Positions 1-48,739 are shown, counted from the first letter of the stretch. The stretch is DNA of 64,000 nt from Terebella lapidaria (GCA_949152475.1 OX424563.1:11877001-11941000); one strand, 5' to 3'. A program made the numbers and translations. Notes: generated by a model not told the origin, from the letters alone.

Positions 1-96
1 ATGCAATATTATTGCGAGGGAACACAATAATATTGCGAGGGAATGCAATAACAATGTGCTGAAAATATTTCTTCCATGTCCTCTCAGAGGCTCCGT
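1..96. mobile_element. Right end of the foldback element in copy A, cut by the window edge
   Basis: This matches 17838-17933: three inverted GCGAGGGAA-type units, then the terminal inverted repeat ending GGCTCCGT, then the agatatgt target repeat at 97-104. The rest of the element would be left of the window. Confidence 0.85.
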
Positions 97-104
97 AGAT
101 ATGT

Positions 105-10403
<10,299 letters not shown>

Positions 10404-13400
10404 CTGAAAATAATGAATGATACAATATAGCAATTGCATTCATAGTCATACATTCTTTTATGATAAAGTCAATTAATCTCATTTCCCATACATACATGCA
10501 CTTATCCAAATACATAAACATTTCTACATCTTTCATATCGTTCAACATGCTTGACATGACACTGATATAATGATAGACTGGAAAATATTGTGGTGTATAC
10601 ATGAAATCAACTTAGACTTATAAATAGGAAAACTTCAAGGCAATCAAGATTGGAAGGTAAAATGCAATTTCTAGAAGTAGAGGCAATGTTAAAATCCACC
10701 GTAGATGCTTCAACCAAACATCAAAATATCATAATGATATTGAATCAAACAAAAAACCTCCAGGACCAAGGAGGTTTTCGAGGCAGCAGACAGAAACGTT
10801 TCTTGGAGGACAACAAACTTTGTTCAGCTGCCACCACTCGATGTTTCTGAGTGTTTTCAACGTGCTCAAATGCCAATTATCCGGTGTCTTTTCTGCCACA
10901 GGAAAATTATCCATCGTGAATCTGACAACGTCTCTTGTATAATCTACAAGGGATGAATACAGGTACAGAGCTGACATCTTCATTATCTATGCAGCTCATA
11001 TTTACCTACCAGTATTCAGTTTCTTTCTCATCTCATTCCATTGAATGATGATATTACATTATAAACTGACCTTGTTTTTTATATCTACATGTTCACAGAA
11101 TGTTGTTTGTCATGCTAGGAATTAGTTCTACCCAGCTCCATGGACTGAAATTTAGTCCAGTAATTTTCCTTGGCTTCTGTATGCTCTAGTGTCAGAATAA
11201 AATGCAATGTCCCGACTCGAAATGCAAAAAGATATATCACTTACCACAACGGAACAAGCTTTGAGAATTGAAATTGTGCATGATGGGTTTTCCCATGTGA
11301 TAGAAAAAAAACCCAGAATGTTCGGAAACAACAAAACACTGCACATAGCCATGCATGAACAGAAGAGAAACTCAAGATGGAGCAAATGCACTGGGCAGCA
11401 CGCAGTTAGCAGAGGGCTCTCTGTCCAAAGAAACACAAAATATCCTTCATATCCATATGGATTGTGCTTGGGACTAGTTTTAATTGACTGCATATTAGCC
11501 ATATATGGAACAGCCCTGATAATTGCTGGGTTTACCCATTATCCTTGCAATGTTTTGAATTATTTAATTTAGTCTATATGCAAATAATTAGCATTTCTCA
11601 AAAACAGTTAATTAATAGATTTCACGAAAATTCTGCACTGCAATTTTTGAGATCAAAGGAACAATGACAACCAATCAAACACATAGCTCTTACTCGGCAG
11701 TCCACCGAATTATAATCAAAAGTATGTCAGTCTCGTATTTCTGTGAGACAGCATCAATGGCGCACACAATTCCTCCTCCTCATGGCAATTAAATCGATTT
11801 TGCCACGGTTGCAAGCGAGACACCTCCAATACGGGGAAGATAATCATGCCAGTGGCAGCATTGTCTAGCGCGGCTGGTGTTGCTCCAGTTGCCATGGTAA
11901 TCATCTACCACCTGCTCTCAGAACCATCATAAAGGTAATCAAGTAATCTATGGATTTCCACTGATTTCCGGTAGCTGAATATGATGCCACGAGGAGGTAT
12001 ACATGTTAGTACTGATGTTTTGCATGCTACACAGATTGTTTTGGACATGTAAAAAACAAGTCATTCTATTGTTTTTGCTCGCGTCGCTAGCGTCGATCGT
12101 GGCCGGTGTGGAAAGGCCCTTAGTCTTATGTGTATATGTGTAATCCCTTCTGTACAAAGGGACCAAATGGCAACACCGTTACTTACACGATCAATACATT
12201 TAGTAGTATTTATCCGAAAGCTCCACTTCAGAAAAACACTCATTATACTGTGTATGATCTTATATGAGGCACAAATACATGTACTTTCACCTGACAATTT
12301 AATTTTTAACAAAATACTGTGTCCAAACAAACGAGTTTTATTATCATATTCATACATGTTACCATTCTTTCACAGCAGGGTTGACAGTGCGTGGACTGTG
12401 AACCCATTTAGACTATCACATAGTGATATAGGCATGACATTAATGGCGGAAATTTGAAGATTGCTGAGGACACTCCACCATTGTTATTGTTTCGCTCCTT
12501 GGCACGGTCAGGTTCTGGAAATCAATGGACTCTACATGCACCTGAATATGGATTCTCTCCCGTTTATATTTCGTCATCCACAAAAAACGTGATAAAGATA
12601 TATCTCGATTTTTCCCTCAAAGGTGCAGAATTTCTTTGCGCTTTTCCCACACCCATATCAGTCCACCCCTTGCTCCTGTTTACCAACTTATTGTCAGGCA
12701 CCTATCACATCTTAGAACCCAGTTTAAACTTCTTTGCCATCATTTTCAACCAATGATTATACAGTATTATTCAAAACATATGACCACTGACATTGCTTGC
12801 TATATCCAAAACTACAATGAAAAACTGATCCATTCACCATGTCAAACAAGTACAATGTACGTCATCGAAGCTCTAAATGATTATGGCTGGAAGACGCCAG
12901 CGATATATACGGAATTAAACAGTCACTTGTGGTGCAGAACAAACCTAGACCCGGCAATAATCCGTCATTCCACAGACAACCTACATGGGGCTAGGTATCA
13001 TCGTGGCGATAGAAACTTGCCCTTGGAGAGTTGCAAGGGAAGGAAACGTAGAGAAAATATGTCAATCACACATGACAAATAGAGCTTGATGACAAAAACT
13101 AACAATGTTAGTTTATTGTTCTTCAATCAACTCCTAGACAAAGAGAAATGAAAGGTCAAAAGCAGAAAATGTTTGTACTTTGGAATGACCCATTGCAGAA
13201 AACAGCAGATCGCCTGGAACAATTACCTGATAATCCCATCATGTCACTGCATGATGACACTTGTGGCCAGACCAAGGTTAATCAAGTGACATCTTCACTA
13301 TTGATTTCTCATCACCGATCGAGGCCTAATATTCAGCAGTAGGTAAAATCATGGATTATTGTATAAAACCCATTTGATGTACCATTCAAATAAACACTTT

Positions 13401-14296
13401 CCAGTTGCTTGTAAAATTTTGAAGTCGAACTTCACTACAGTAATTTCAAAAACAAACACAGGTACAGTACATGAAACATATAGTATTTTCTTCATTCGAA
13501 AATGTTGAGACCCTGATTGTAACCTGTAAAATGCTGTTGAAAATCCTTACGAACGCAGAAGATGCGCAACAATCATAAATAAATAATTTATGACGACCTT
13601 TGTTCGAAGGATACAATCAGACAAGTATTACTTGGCAAACTTTTATTTGAATCATGTACATAAATATGTGTGAATAGCTTGAAATACACGTAAAAAACAG
13701 AAACATTTTATTTCAAATTAAAATATTCTTTAATATTGTACATAACTATATGTACTCAGTATGAACTCAGCTTGTATTCACAATGAAATCGACACTTAGG
13801 AATTTACATTGATTAGATATACCTCATTTATTGGTAAATTTATTCAACATTATGAGCATAAAATATAATAATATATATTTTAAGTATATATGTATTTATC
13901 ACAAAGATGCAAACAACAAGGTTTAAAATGGTAACATCAAACCACGTTGTACTTCGAACAGCTTCATTCAAACACACAAAAAACACAACTGAACTTGTAT
14001 GAAATCATTTCATGAATGAGATTGTAAATATGACTCGCACAGTGACAATGAGGTTGGTGTGAGACTCTACTATGTACATTTGTGTTCAATCTAATTGTGA
14101 TATAAGACGAAATATCAGCATTGGCTGTTATAACAACTTAACCAATGTTCATAACAAAACATCAGGCCCGTACTGTGGTATGGAAAATGCTGAGCGTAAC
14201 TTAAGTAGTTCATTTTGTACAAATCCTCAGAATATGCAGAGTAAGACACAAATACACAAAAGAAGTTTGACACGAAAAAACAATGCTCCACGTGCG
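10404..14296. other. Remainder of copy A and 3' flank of STK32
   Basis: 10404-13385 corresponds to part of STK32 intron 3 (29222-32310). 13386-14296 is unique and includes the STK32 3' untranslated region, with AATAAA-type signals on the minus strand (for example near 13640 and 13706). The exact poly(A) site is not determined. Confidence 0.5.
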
Positions 14297-39023
<24,727 letters not shown>

Positions 39024-41016
39024 GTTTGTATTTACTTGGCCTATGACCCCAGCAATTTTCTCCAAGCAAAGGTCAAGGTCAAATGTTAATTGATGGTTGT
39101 GATGAATCGAAGTACTGAGTTACATTCTGGCTAAATTATGTCCAGAGAAATAATCCAAGGTGTTGCACATTTTATTCTGAAAATTATATAAAAAAAACTG
39201 CTATATAATCAATTTAGCTAATTAGTACACATATATACTAGTAATGGTAGTCATAAATAGTATCGCTTTTATTATGTAATAACAATTCACTATTCTTACA
39301 TAGGCCTACTCCAGATATAAGCATTATTTGTCGGTACACCTTTCAAAATCTGTGTGCCAAAAAATGACTCGCCGAAGTCCATATTCTGACATTTCATGCA
39401 TAGCTAGTTCTGGTTCTATCCTTCATGAATAGATTCCTTGAGAGCTACTTCAAAGAACTCTTTGGGCACCGTAAATTGCTGCAGTGATCCAGAAATAATG
39501 TAAAGTGAGACTTGTCATCACCAGTAACACTACATCCGTACGGTACCAAGGCATGATATGGATATAACTAGGGAGTTCAGTGAGGACATAACATGCATAT
39601 AACATACCATATTCGTGTATGTGATATTTTTGGATCATAGATATCTGGGCAAACATATAATAATGAATTACACAATACATTGTATAGAGGCCTAAACAAA
39701 TGATAAACCTGAGCATAGAATATAGGGGTACATATATAGGGGCTCATATATTATACAAATATAAATATATGTACACATTCATTTATAACTATGTTAGCAC
39801 AAGTAGACATGGACATACATCTGTACATGTCGGTGGCACATCTCGAGACTGTCTTGGTTATAACCTCACCTTTAAAAGTGATCCCCTTCGAATAAATACT
39901 ACTCCAAGGTTGCTTAATTTACGCAGGTTTTACTGTAGATGTACCGAATATACTATATTATGCACACAGATATATATATCAATAATTAGAACTATACTGG
40001 AACAGAATCAATCCATGTTGGTATTACACGGTCACACACACCGTGTGACACGTCACTTTTAGATGATATAGACAACTATTCCTTTGATGTCAATGGCCAT
40101 TACCGCCGAGATATCTCCTGACATCTAGTGTTAATAATGAGAGAGGAGAACGACATGCGAGTCCACGACAGAGCATTTCTTTTATTGCCTGCTTGCATGC
40201 AGTATCATTGATTTATCCTGCCGAATATAGTAGCAGCAATTTACTTCCGACTGGAGCTGGTGTCCATATAGCTCTATGGTCTCATTACTTCTGTACTTGG
40301 CGCTACAGCCTGATATTCCCCTGTGTCAAATTCCCCACTGCCTGGTGGTGTGCCAAGTTAGACAGCTAAACAAATGTCAGAGGCTACTCTATAGCTGAAA
40401 TTTCGCCCTGACCAGTTTGTGACATCTTGGCGTTATTTTGGGCAACAGCGATTATCAAGCCTCGCCACAGAATACACATCATCTTACCACTTAATCCAAA
40501 ATGTGTAATCCCATTTTCCATACGGCGATCACGTCATTTCCATGGTTGCAATATCCCCCTGCCGGCTTCCACGTTACATCCAAACCAATGGTGAGCGGCT
40601 ACGAATACCACATCCAACTGCCTCGATCGGTGCTTGCTTGCTAACTGTCAGACTGCAGACGCCTTGCTCTATCGATGGGTGACCGCGCTAGAACTGTGCG
40701 GTCATCCGCCGAGTGGCACCACTGGTCCTACACGCAAGCGTACTGCCACCTGGCGAATGTCGGCATATTTTTCGCGATTGGTCCGCCTCCTAGCGAGTAA
40801 CGACAGAACCTCTTCTTCGCGATAGCATCACCACCTGACGGATATTGTTGAAATTGATGTTTCTCGTTCTTGACAACGCGAGACTTCGGATTGTTTACAA
40901 ATGGCGGTCGTGGAATGTCAAAATCTGACAATTGTGGGTATTTGTGACGTACATTCCTACCAGAACCACAATAAATGCTGTGATATTTGTCTTCGATTTA
41001 ACAGATATTCAGCTAA
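39024..41016. promoter_or_regulatory. Divergent STK32/LRRC27 intergenic region
   Basis: About 2 kb between the two start codons, facing apart. Sequence from roughly 40560 to 40930 is richer in CpG than its surroundings. It contains an ATTGG (inverted CCAAT) at 40777-40781 and an AAATGGCGG word, resembling a YY1 site, at 40899-40907. No convincing TATA box was seen. Transcription starts and untranslated first exons are not defined, so the promoter call rests on position and composition. Confidence 0.4.
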
Positions 41017-44000
41017 ATGACCGTGCGACGAAAAGTGACAAATATGGATGCAGCAGCAGCTGAAAGCGGACAAATGGACGAAAATGACAGCAAATTTGAT
41101 GGAAATCACAACAAAAATGACACTGCCAGTGCTAACAGAAATATGGTTGCAGGTGATATCGTTGTTAGTGATAATGGAGATCGTGTTCAGGAACTCACAG
41201 ATCAGACTGGCGAACAAGATGGCAAAGACTCCACATCTTCGACTGACTCACGCAAAAAACGTGACCAGGAATATGTTCAAACCCAGATTGAAGACTGTAA
41301 AATTCATAATATGGTGATATTGGATCTCAGCAAAAGGAACCTGAGAAAAATTCCAGATGAACTCCTGTCACTGACACATGTACAGGTAATGACTGTTTTT
41401 GTGGAGCAAATGTAGGATATGGGCAACCAATATGGGCAACCAATAATTGCCCCCATGCAATCAACCTCATATGCAATAACTTGGCTAGGATGTACAATAA
41501 AGTGGGCGATTTTATTCCCAACCAATTTCCCATAGTTAGGATCCGGATTGACAATTGGTTATGATAGAAGAATATTCATAATGACACACCAGATGTTCTT
41601 TTTATCTGTATTTATCATTTTGTGCCACTGATAAACTCATCATTGTCATTGATTATCATAGAGAAACAAGATTGCCCACTAAATTGTACATGTGCTCCAA
41701 TAACTTCTATGTAATCAACTCCAACCATGCAACCACATACGGCTATATCGATATATATGTAGATCTAGTACTTATGATTTTAGTGTGCCCCTCCACCATC
41801 CCCGACCACCACACCCCAGGATTCTCAAAGATAGAAGTTGACTGAAAACATTAAAATGATGTAACTTATTCGGGGACTGGACAACTGGGCTCAGAGACAA
41901 CTCGGCCAGGACAGCTCGGCCCAGGCTGGACAACTTGGCCAGGAAAAGTCGGCCCAGCTCGTCCCACTGATTGGATAATTGTCCCGCTGATTGTACGGCT
42001 GATTGGACACGGCTCAGGGGTCGCAGAGGGGGCAGGAGCCGGGGCGGTGGGAGGAGCATAAGTATTCAATGAGACAGCCTATAGCTGAGTCGACTGGGCA
42101 ATATGACTCATTTGCAATCACAAATGCATCTGACAGATTATTTCAAGGCACCTATAGAATACTGGAAATTATTGACTGGAAAATTCAATTACATAATCTT
42201 TACGCAATTTACACAATCTCATGGATCCATGCATCTATGCACATTCATAACATACACAATATGAAATCAATGAACAAAAGTATGGTGAACAATGAATGTC
42301 TGTATTTGGGTAAGAATGTGGATAGTAGCTTCCCATTGTGTTTAATAGAACTCAGAAATCTGCTCACCCTATCCAATATCTACTTGGCAATCAGTGTCAA
42401 CCGACCATGGAGACAATAGTTAGATTGCAGACTAATTGATTACTACCGGTGCACTCAAGTGTGTAAGCCCCACTATAATAGGTTTTCGTTGTGTGAGGTG
42501 AAATATGGGCAACATATATAATGTATTAATTCTTAGTTTTCATATTATTTCCTTCCATATTTATAAGTTTATTGAAATTTCTGCATATATACGGGCATGT
42601 ACTAATAAAGACACGCAACACAAAATGGATCTTATTCATTATTTATAAGCATTATCTCGATTACAAAATATTCTTGGATATATAGTGGATATATCTTATT
42701 TATTATTTGTAAGTTGATCTGTATATCATTTGAAAATATACTATTCTGCAATCGTTGAGCGCGATCACTGAAGGTCGTCACTCAGTAATTGAGCCGTGAT
42801 ATCGCGCCACGGTCAATTGAGCGGCGGGCCGACTTGTCTCATCAGCCCGGGCGGAGTGGTCCAATGCAATTGGCCGAGCTGTCTTTTCTGGGCCGACTTG
42901 TCCAGGTCCGAGTTGTCTTTGGGCCGAGCTGTCATGCAGTCAAGTTATACTAGGGCTTATACGAGTAGGCGAGTACTCGTTGACGGTTACAAAAAGGCTT
43001 CTAACCGGTTAGGAATTGGCTAACCGGTTACTCGTGAATTTCAATAAGTGATAAAAAAACAATACATCCTACAGTAATTCTGAGCTTTTTGTTCTCGTTT
43101 TTGGGCGTGTAATGTTGTTTTTCATGCCCTCACTGTAATTTATGCCTCCACATCGGTTCCACAAATGAGAGTTCCATTGTTTTGTCAACTTTCGTGGTTA
43201 GGTTTTCAGGTGATCACGAGACTGTGTGCAACATTCAATGTAATTGCTTGCTGCCAGTCGATCAGACATGTGCTTATTTCAAATTTTCGATGTCCCAGCA
43301 ATAGTATAGGTGATTTCTGACCCATGATAAGCATGTTTATGTATACGACTGCTACATTAAAATCTCTCCAAACAGCGGTATTACAATATAACGAGTAACC
43401 GGTTAGTAACCGGTTACACACTGCCGAGTACTCGGTTACGAAAATCTTTACTCGTATTAGCCCTAAGTTATACCTATTTCATGAGAATCCAATCAACCCC
43501 ATGTGACTAGATTTCACTGTAGTGTGGATACAGTTAGAGTTGTATTGGAGGGTAGCACACCCTGACTGGGCTATAATGTGAATACAGTGCACAGGTAATT
43601 AGGTAGTAGCTATCAACCAGTTACAGCCCATCACTAAGACTGATTTCTCACTGAACTACGTTTCAATTTTAAGCAAATGAAATTGACGCGGAATGAAATT
43701 GATATTTAAGAGTACATGTTTCTTGTTTCTTTCTTTCACGTTTCAGTACCTATATCTTGAGGGCAATCAAATTGCTTGTTTACCTGACAATTTTTTCGAC
43801 TGCTTACCGAACCTACAATGGCTGGACCTCCGCAATAACTCATTGCAAGCACTGCCCACAACTTACATTGGGAGACACAGGTGTTTACGGAATCTGCTGT
43901 TGGAAGGGAATGAACTCCGAACACTTCCACTTGAACTAGGTAATAATTGAAGATTTTTGCTTATGAATAACCACAAGGAAACTTTATCTACTTATTAGTT

Positions 44001-47000
44001 GATACAACCATATGTGTTTTCCGTTTGCCCTTTGAACCCCCAAAGGCTTGGTGACAACAATTAATGGCTTGAACATTGCCAACAATCCGTTGGAGTTTCC
44101 ACCACAAGAAGTCATCACCAGAGGAACAAGTACAGTTCTCTTGTTCCTCCGAGAAGTTCTCAAAGCAAAAAGTTTGGGGCGATTCCCAGCAGGTGAGGTG
44201 ACTTCTGTTATAAATTCCACAAGTAAAGCATCTTCTGCTTGTATTTAGTATTTCCAGTAGATCTGTTCTAGTTTACATATTCAACAGCCTAGCTGTTAAA
44301 GTGCAATAGGAGTGTGCTTTCCCTTTGTGATTTTTTTGAAAAGTACCTTGCCATGATTTAGGTTTTTTTGAAGCATGGCATGACAACTAGAACTTTAGTT
44401 CATTTATCTAGAACATGGAAGCATGGTTGAATCCCATGATGAACATTTTAAAAAGAAAATATATAGTTGTACTGCATTGTGACCACAGATCAAAAACAAT
44501 TTAGCCTTCATGACTTTGAGGTATTTGCTGAGAGGGAACCTTGCATTCGTAAGTATTCCAGCACTTTGCAGTGTGAAAGCGTTTTGTTTCCAGTTTTCCT
44601 GTTTGCAACCAATCAAAGATACATGACCCAAGTATGGTATTTCTGCCAAGTGTATGTACTGAATAGGTTTCCTTTAATAACCTGAAAACTGTCAAAATGT
44701 TGATTGCATACAGTAGAATGAGCACTGTACCATACTTGGGTCACAAATGCACCAAGTTGATTTTGCATGTTCACATTGCACTTCATATAACTTGTATTAC
44801 ACACAATTTTGTGTATAAACTATTAAAGTGTATTAACTATTAAATATTATGTAACAGGTGTGGCTTGTGAAAAAGATTGGATATCAAATAATGCCTTAAC
44901 TCAAACATGTCAAACCTTGGACAATAATACTAGCGTGCATCATTATGTTTGTGGAAAAAAATATTTCAATTTGAAGTGTGCAAATTGTATTGTCGATATA
45001 CAGATATATAAACATGATGAATGGAAGCATAGCCATGAAGTTTGCTTTGATTGGGAATTTTACTTAAATTAGTTTTTCAATCATGATGGTGTTGAAGTTG
45101 AATGAGCACTACTGTGCAAATGACAGTGTTGCTGTGTAGTCACATTCAAATTGTTGACTGTATTAAATTTAGCCAATGTTAAATGAATGGAGATTTCAGG
45201 TAAAGTTTTGGATGAAGCTTTCAACATATTTCTATGATGTATTCATGAGTAAACACATAATTGGTTTCCTAAATTCATGAGATCACTAATCATGAAGCAG
45301 AGTAATTACCAGTTTGTGTCTATTCCAACAATATCTTTCTCACAAATCCTGTAATTTTCATCAATACCTATCACTTCTCGTCAACATAATATTACAAATT
45401 TTTATTCCACCCAAAAGTCCCAAAGATCGAGGACCTGAAGGTCGAGTCTGAGGAAACAGAAAGTGATGATGAGTGGGGCACCAGTCGTACTCGGCGGCGG
45501 TCATCACAGCTCTCCAACGCTTCCCAGCAGTCGCTCAGGTACGGGTCCAAGCCGGGGTCAGCCATCCGTAACTTCCACACACAAGATGGGGAGCTGGGTG
45601 GTCCGATCCTCCTGTCTGCATCACTCCAACGCCGCACCAGCTATAATGAAGTGAAGCAGCAACAGCTCGACCGACTGAAGCGGGCCGGAGCTCTGGGCGC
45701 TCTCGAACACAAGGGCGCAGCTAAAAACAGCGGGTAAGTGCACCATAGGAAGTTCTGATTTATCACAGATATATTCGTTTGCTATATTTACTGGTATACC
45801 TTTAAGTTTAACTATTGTTCTCAGTCAATTCTCACAAATTTTGACGAAAAAAATCATTTCAAACATTGAAAGTGCATGTACTTAGTTTTTGATCTCTGAT
45901 AACATGTGGGACTAATGACATGCTACCTTGGTTGCTTACCAGTAAGAAGTTGACTCGACTGAGTCAGTACCCTGAGCCGCCGCCAGCCAATCAGCTGGAA
46001 CAAGCTTACCTTGAGGAGAGGAAGGTCGCTAGACTGAAGGACATCAACGAGAAACAGGATATGATTCTACAGCGGAGAAAGTAGATACAACTCATTTCAG
46101 TCATTTTATAACTAGATACCTACTATATCCAGCTAGAATTTAGTAAGTGTATGTTGAAATTGGAAAAGTTTCCCTTAATTGTTGAAATTTACATGTTGTT
46201 GCTAGCCACTCAACTAAAATGTCTTTGTCGCTCTCCAGAGATGCGGAAGCTTTGAAAGATTGGAGACATGAATCCAAACAGAAACAGATGAAGAAACATA
46301 GAGAAAAAATCATTAAGGGCAAAATTGGTAATTGTGATTCTCACTAGAAAAGGGACTTTTAAATCATTATCGTTAAATTCAAATTCTCCATACAGATACA
46401 TGTAGAAATAATTTTCCGTAGTATGTAGCAGAATTTCACAGATATATTGGTGAATCATAGAATAGCAATGCTTCTGCTTCAAGTTTTTTAGCATTTAGAA
46501 ATTTGCATACATCTGTGCATAAAACTATTGCTTGACTCTTTTACATGCTTCTAATACTTTGCCAATACCAAGTTCACAGTGCAGTACATCTTTTCAATAT
46601 CATTAAAACTAAGCTAACAAAAGCCTATTAACAAGAGAAGTGGATTTCAGCAAGGCCATATATCAGCAAGTCAAAGTGAATATTTCTTTGCAATATACTT
46701 TCCAATGTCCAGATTTTGAAGAGCCAGCAAAAACTGCCCCATTTGGTGTTGATGAAAACAGTATGAAAATGGAAACGAACGAAGAGAGAATTGCGGTAAG
46801 TTTTTTATCTGGATTGCTAGAAAAAGTAGGAATATCTTACTCTGATTTCTCAAACATCTGCTGAAGTAACAATAACTACCAGTACCAATATCTTGTAGAG
46901 AGAAGTACGGGAGAAACATGAAAAACTTCGGAAAGCCCCTAGTCCAGAATCTTTACAGAGAGCTGAACTAGAAAGGTCGGTCATAAATGTTTTTTGATTC

Positions 47001-48739
47001 AAATGTTCTTTGAATGCTTTCAAAACCAGCATGACATACATAGTATGTATGAATATAATTCCAGGTTCCATTCTGTGATTCTTTGTTTTAATTCTAGATG
47101 TTCATTCCAAATAGGTACTAAAATGACTATATATGAACGATTGCAATTATGACCTTTGAATTATGCACACGATTATATGGATTGCAATGACCTTGATTTG
47201 CCCTTGACCAGGCGCCAAAGAGAGATGGAGCTACAGAGGCGGCTAAGAGATCACACCCAGCAGATGCAGGAGCGCCGCCGTAGACCGAAGGGCAACCCTC
47301 AGGAGGAAATGCTCGCTGCCAAGAAAGAACTGGAAATAGTGAGTGCTATATTTCAGATACAAGCTATTATCTCAGGGGCTGTAAGACTTATTTCAAATAT
47401 TGCAGAGACCAATTTTTGTCAGCGACTTGGCACCATACGATTTCCATTAACTGAAGTCAGTAATTTTTGCTTCAAGAATAATTTTTGTTCAACTTAATTT
47501 CTCGGCTCATCATAACAAATGAAATATGAAGCTGCATGCAGAATTCTATTCGTTCATGAAATATGTGATGTATTTTGCTCCTGAAGGCAAAAGATATACA
47601 ATCTGAAATAGCCCGACGTTATACTGAACTGAAGTATTGGCAAACAGGTCTGATCACTATTTGTAACCCTGCGATCCAAACTCGTCCACCACTGCCCTTC
47701 ACTTGACCTTGTCATAGCATGACTGTTTTCAGGAGCTCAAAATCAAATTGCTGGACGGTCCACCCTTTCACTACAATTTGAGATCATACTTGTAGAAATG
47801 CATGGTTGTTATTGCTGTATTGTGTAATACAATGCTTGATCCAGGTGTCTGCTTAACTTAGCTATCCAATCATTGTTTATAAATCTTGCACGTTTAGAAA
47901 TGTTGATAGCTAGGGCACACCTGTATATTATAATCATGTATTAAACATTTCCCAATACACCTCCTTCCAATGTGTACAAGTACTTATATATTCAGTGTCA
48001 TTGTTGTTTTACAATCAACATGACTTATTCGAGCTAATTGATCATGAATGCACGTGAATTGCTTGTATATACAGTGTACTTGTAGTCAGTTTGTTGCATA
48101 GATAGAAATAGTGGTCCCTGTAAGATGAAAGACACCTCCGATATAAGACTTCTGGTCTGTAAAGACTTTTTTGTATTCCCCAAAGATCAATTTAACATGT
48201 ACATGGACCTGTGAAATAGGACTTCCTGTAAGATAAGACCTCATTTTCTCTGCAAAAGGCCTTTCTTACAGGGACCACTGTATTAGCAAGAACTACCTTA
48301 CATGGCAAAATTCCCAACCTAAACCCCATGCGAACTCAACCAATAGAACATGTAGAAGTTTCCACTAGCATTTTCAACTTTCACATGAGCATAAGGACTA
48401 ATTTAACTAATTTTTCATAATAGGCGCCCGATTAAAATCTGTATAGAGATTGAATGTGGTGAACGAACAATTTTAGATCAACATTGCTTAGTTTAACCAC
48501 TACTAGTTCCAATTTATGTTTATATTGTAGTAGTCAAAAATCAAAATGCTATTAGAACAAGTGACCTTAAGCCTAGCTGTATGCAGTAGATGCAACCTAG
48601 CTGGCCTAATACAGAAATATTAAGTTACTTTCTTCAAATTTAACATGGATGTTGTATTTTTCAGGCTGAAAATCTGCAGAGGGAACTTCAGAAACAGAAG
48701 GAGTACAGATTCACGGCATTTACTGGCGACGTTGTTTGA
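41017..48739 (+). CDS. LRRC27: LRRC27-like leucine-rich repeat protein
   Basis: Exons: 41017-41385, 43747-43939, 44046-44192, 45418-45733, 45943-46080, 46239-46327, 46713-46795, 46899-46975, 47212-47338, and 48665-48739, with an optional exon at 47587-47647. The preferred model (without the optional exon) has 537 codons; human LRRC27 has about 530. The N-terminus is acidic and polar. Leucine-rich repeats follow over roughly residues 100-190 (ILDLSKRNLRKIPDELLSL, YLYLEGNQIACLPDNFF, WLDLRNNSLQALP, NLLLEGNELRTLPLEL), then a capping NNPLEFPPQEV segment and a long charged, coiled-coil-prone C-terminus (QRREMELQRRLRDHTQQMQE type). It ends FTAFTGDVV. The molecular role of LRRC27 is poorly known; LRRs imply protein binding. 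Exon 5 uses a weak GTAGAT donor, and reading through it meets TAG at once. A second ATG at 41044 is possible. Confidence 0.92.
41870..42942. repeat. Inverted pair of short-motif arrays (ACAACTCGGCC type)
   Basis: The left arm at 41876-42030 repeats variants of GACAACTCGGCCAGG and CAGCTCGGCCC. The right arm at 42780-42942 carries the same words on the opposite strand (GGGCCGACTTGTC, GGGCCGAGCTGTC). The arms enclose about 750 bases of AT-rich sequence with no gene. It is likely another foldback-type element; the ends are not exact. Confidence 0.6.
42951..43465. mobile_element. hAT-like MITE in LRRC27 intron 1
   Basis: The terminal inverted repeat is TAGGGCTTATACGAGTA at the left, and the right end is TACTCGTATTAGCCCTA. 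It is flanked by a perfect 8-base duplication, agttatac, at 42943-42950 and 43466-43473. Subterminal regions carry several AACCGGTTA and GAGTACTCG palindromic words, possible transposase-binding repeats. It is 515 bases long with no transposase. Confidence 0.85.
44193..45417. other. LRRC27 intron 3
   Basis: About 1.2 kb of AT-rich sequence with short open frames on both strands. No recognisable exon or element. Confidence 0.7.
46328..46712. other. LRRC27 intron 6
   Basis: About 385 bases, AT-rich; nothing recognised. Confidence 0.75.
47587..47647 (+). CDS. LRRC27: Optional LRRC27 exon with frame-breaking length
   Basis: An AG acceptor (ctgaag) precedes, and a GTCTGA donor follows, 61 bases encoding AKDIQSEIARRYTELKYWQT. 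The previous exon ends in phase 0. Splicing this exon to 48665 gives GGC TGA, a stop one codon after the junction. Reading through its donor instead gives a 19-codon tail before a stop near 47705. Skipping it keeps the frame into the last exon, AENLQRELQKQKEYRF. It could be an alternative end or a poison exon. Confidence 0.5.
47648..48664. other. LRRC27 last intron
   Basis: About 1 kb containing the small MITE-like inverted repeat at 48105-48290; otherwise nothing recognised. Confidence 0.7.
48105..48290. mobile_element. Small MITE-like inverted repeat in an LRRC27 intron
   Basis: AGTGGTCCCTGTAAGA at 48111 is mirrored by TCTTACAGGGACCACT ending near 48283. The ends sit next to TA, as in Tc1/mariner MITEs. 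The sequence between has repeated 'ataagac' words. Confidence 0.6.

Larger units (their letters stand above)
41386..43746. other. LRRC27 intron 1
   Basis: About 2.4 kb. It holds the inverted motif arrays (41870-42942) and the hAT-like MITE (42951-43465). No further exon seen. Confidence 0.75.

Noticed and set aside
13386..14296. A copy of STK32 exons 1-3 in front of the second cassette
   Set aside because: Searched by eye for GKGSFGK, YAMK and VIHR coding sequence on the minus strand and found none; the duplication ends before it.
39841..39900. Possible STK32 non-coding first exon ending AAAG before GTGAGG on the minus strand
   Set aside because: A single donor-like match without an independent signal is too weak to call.
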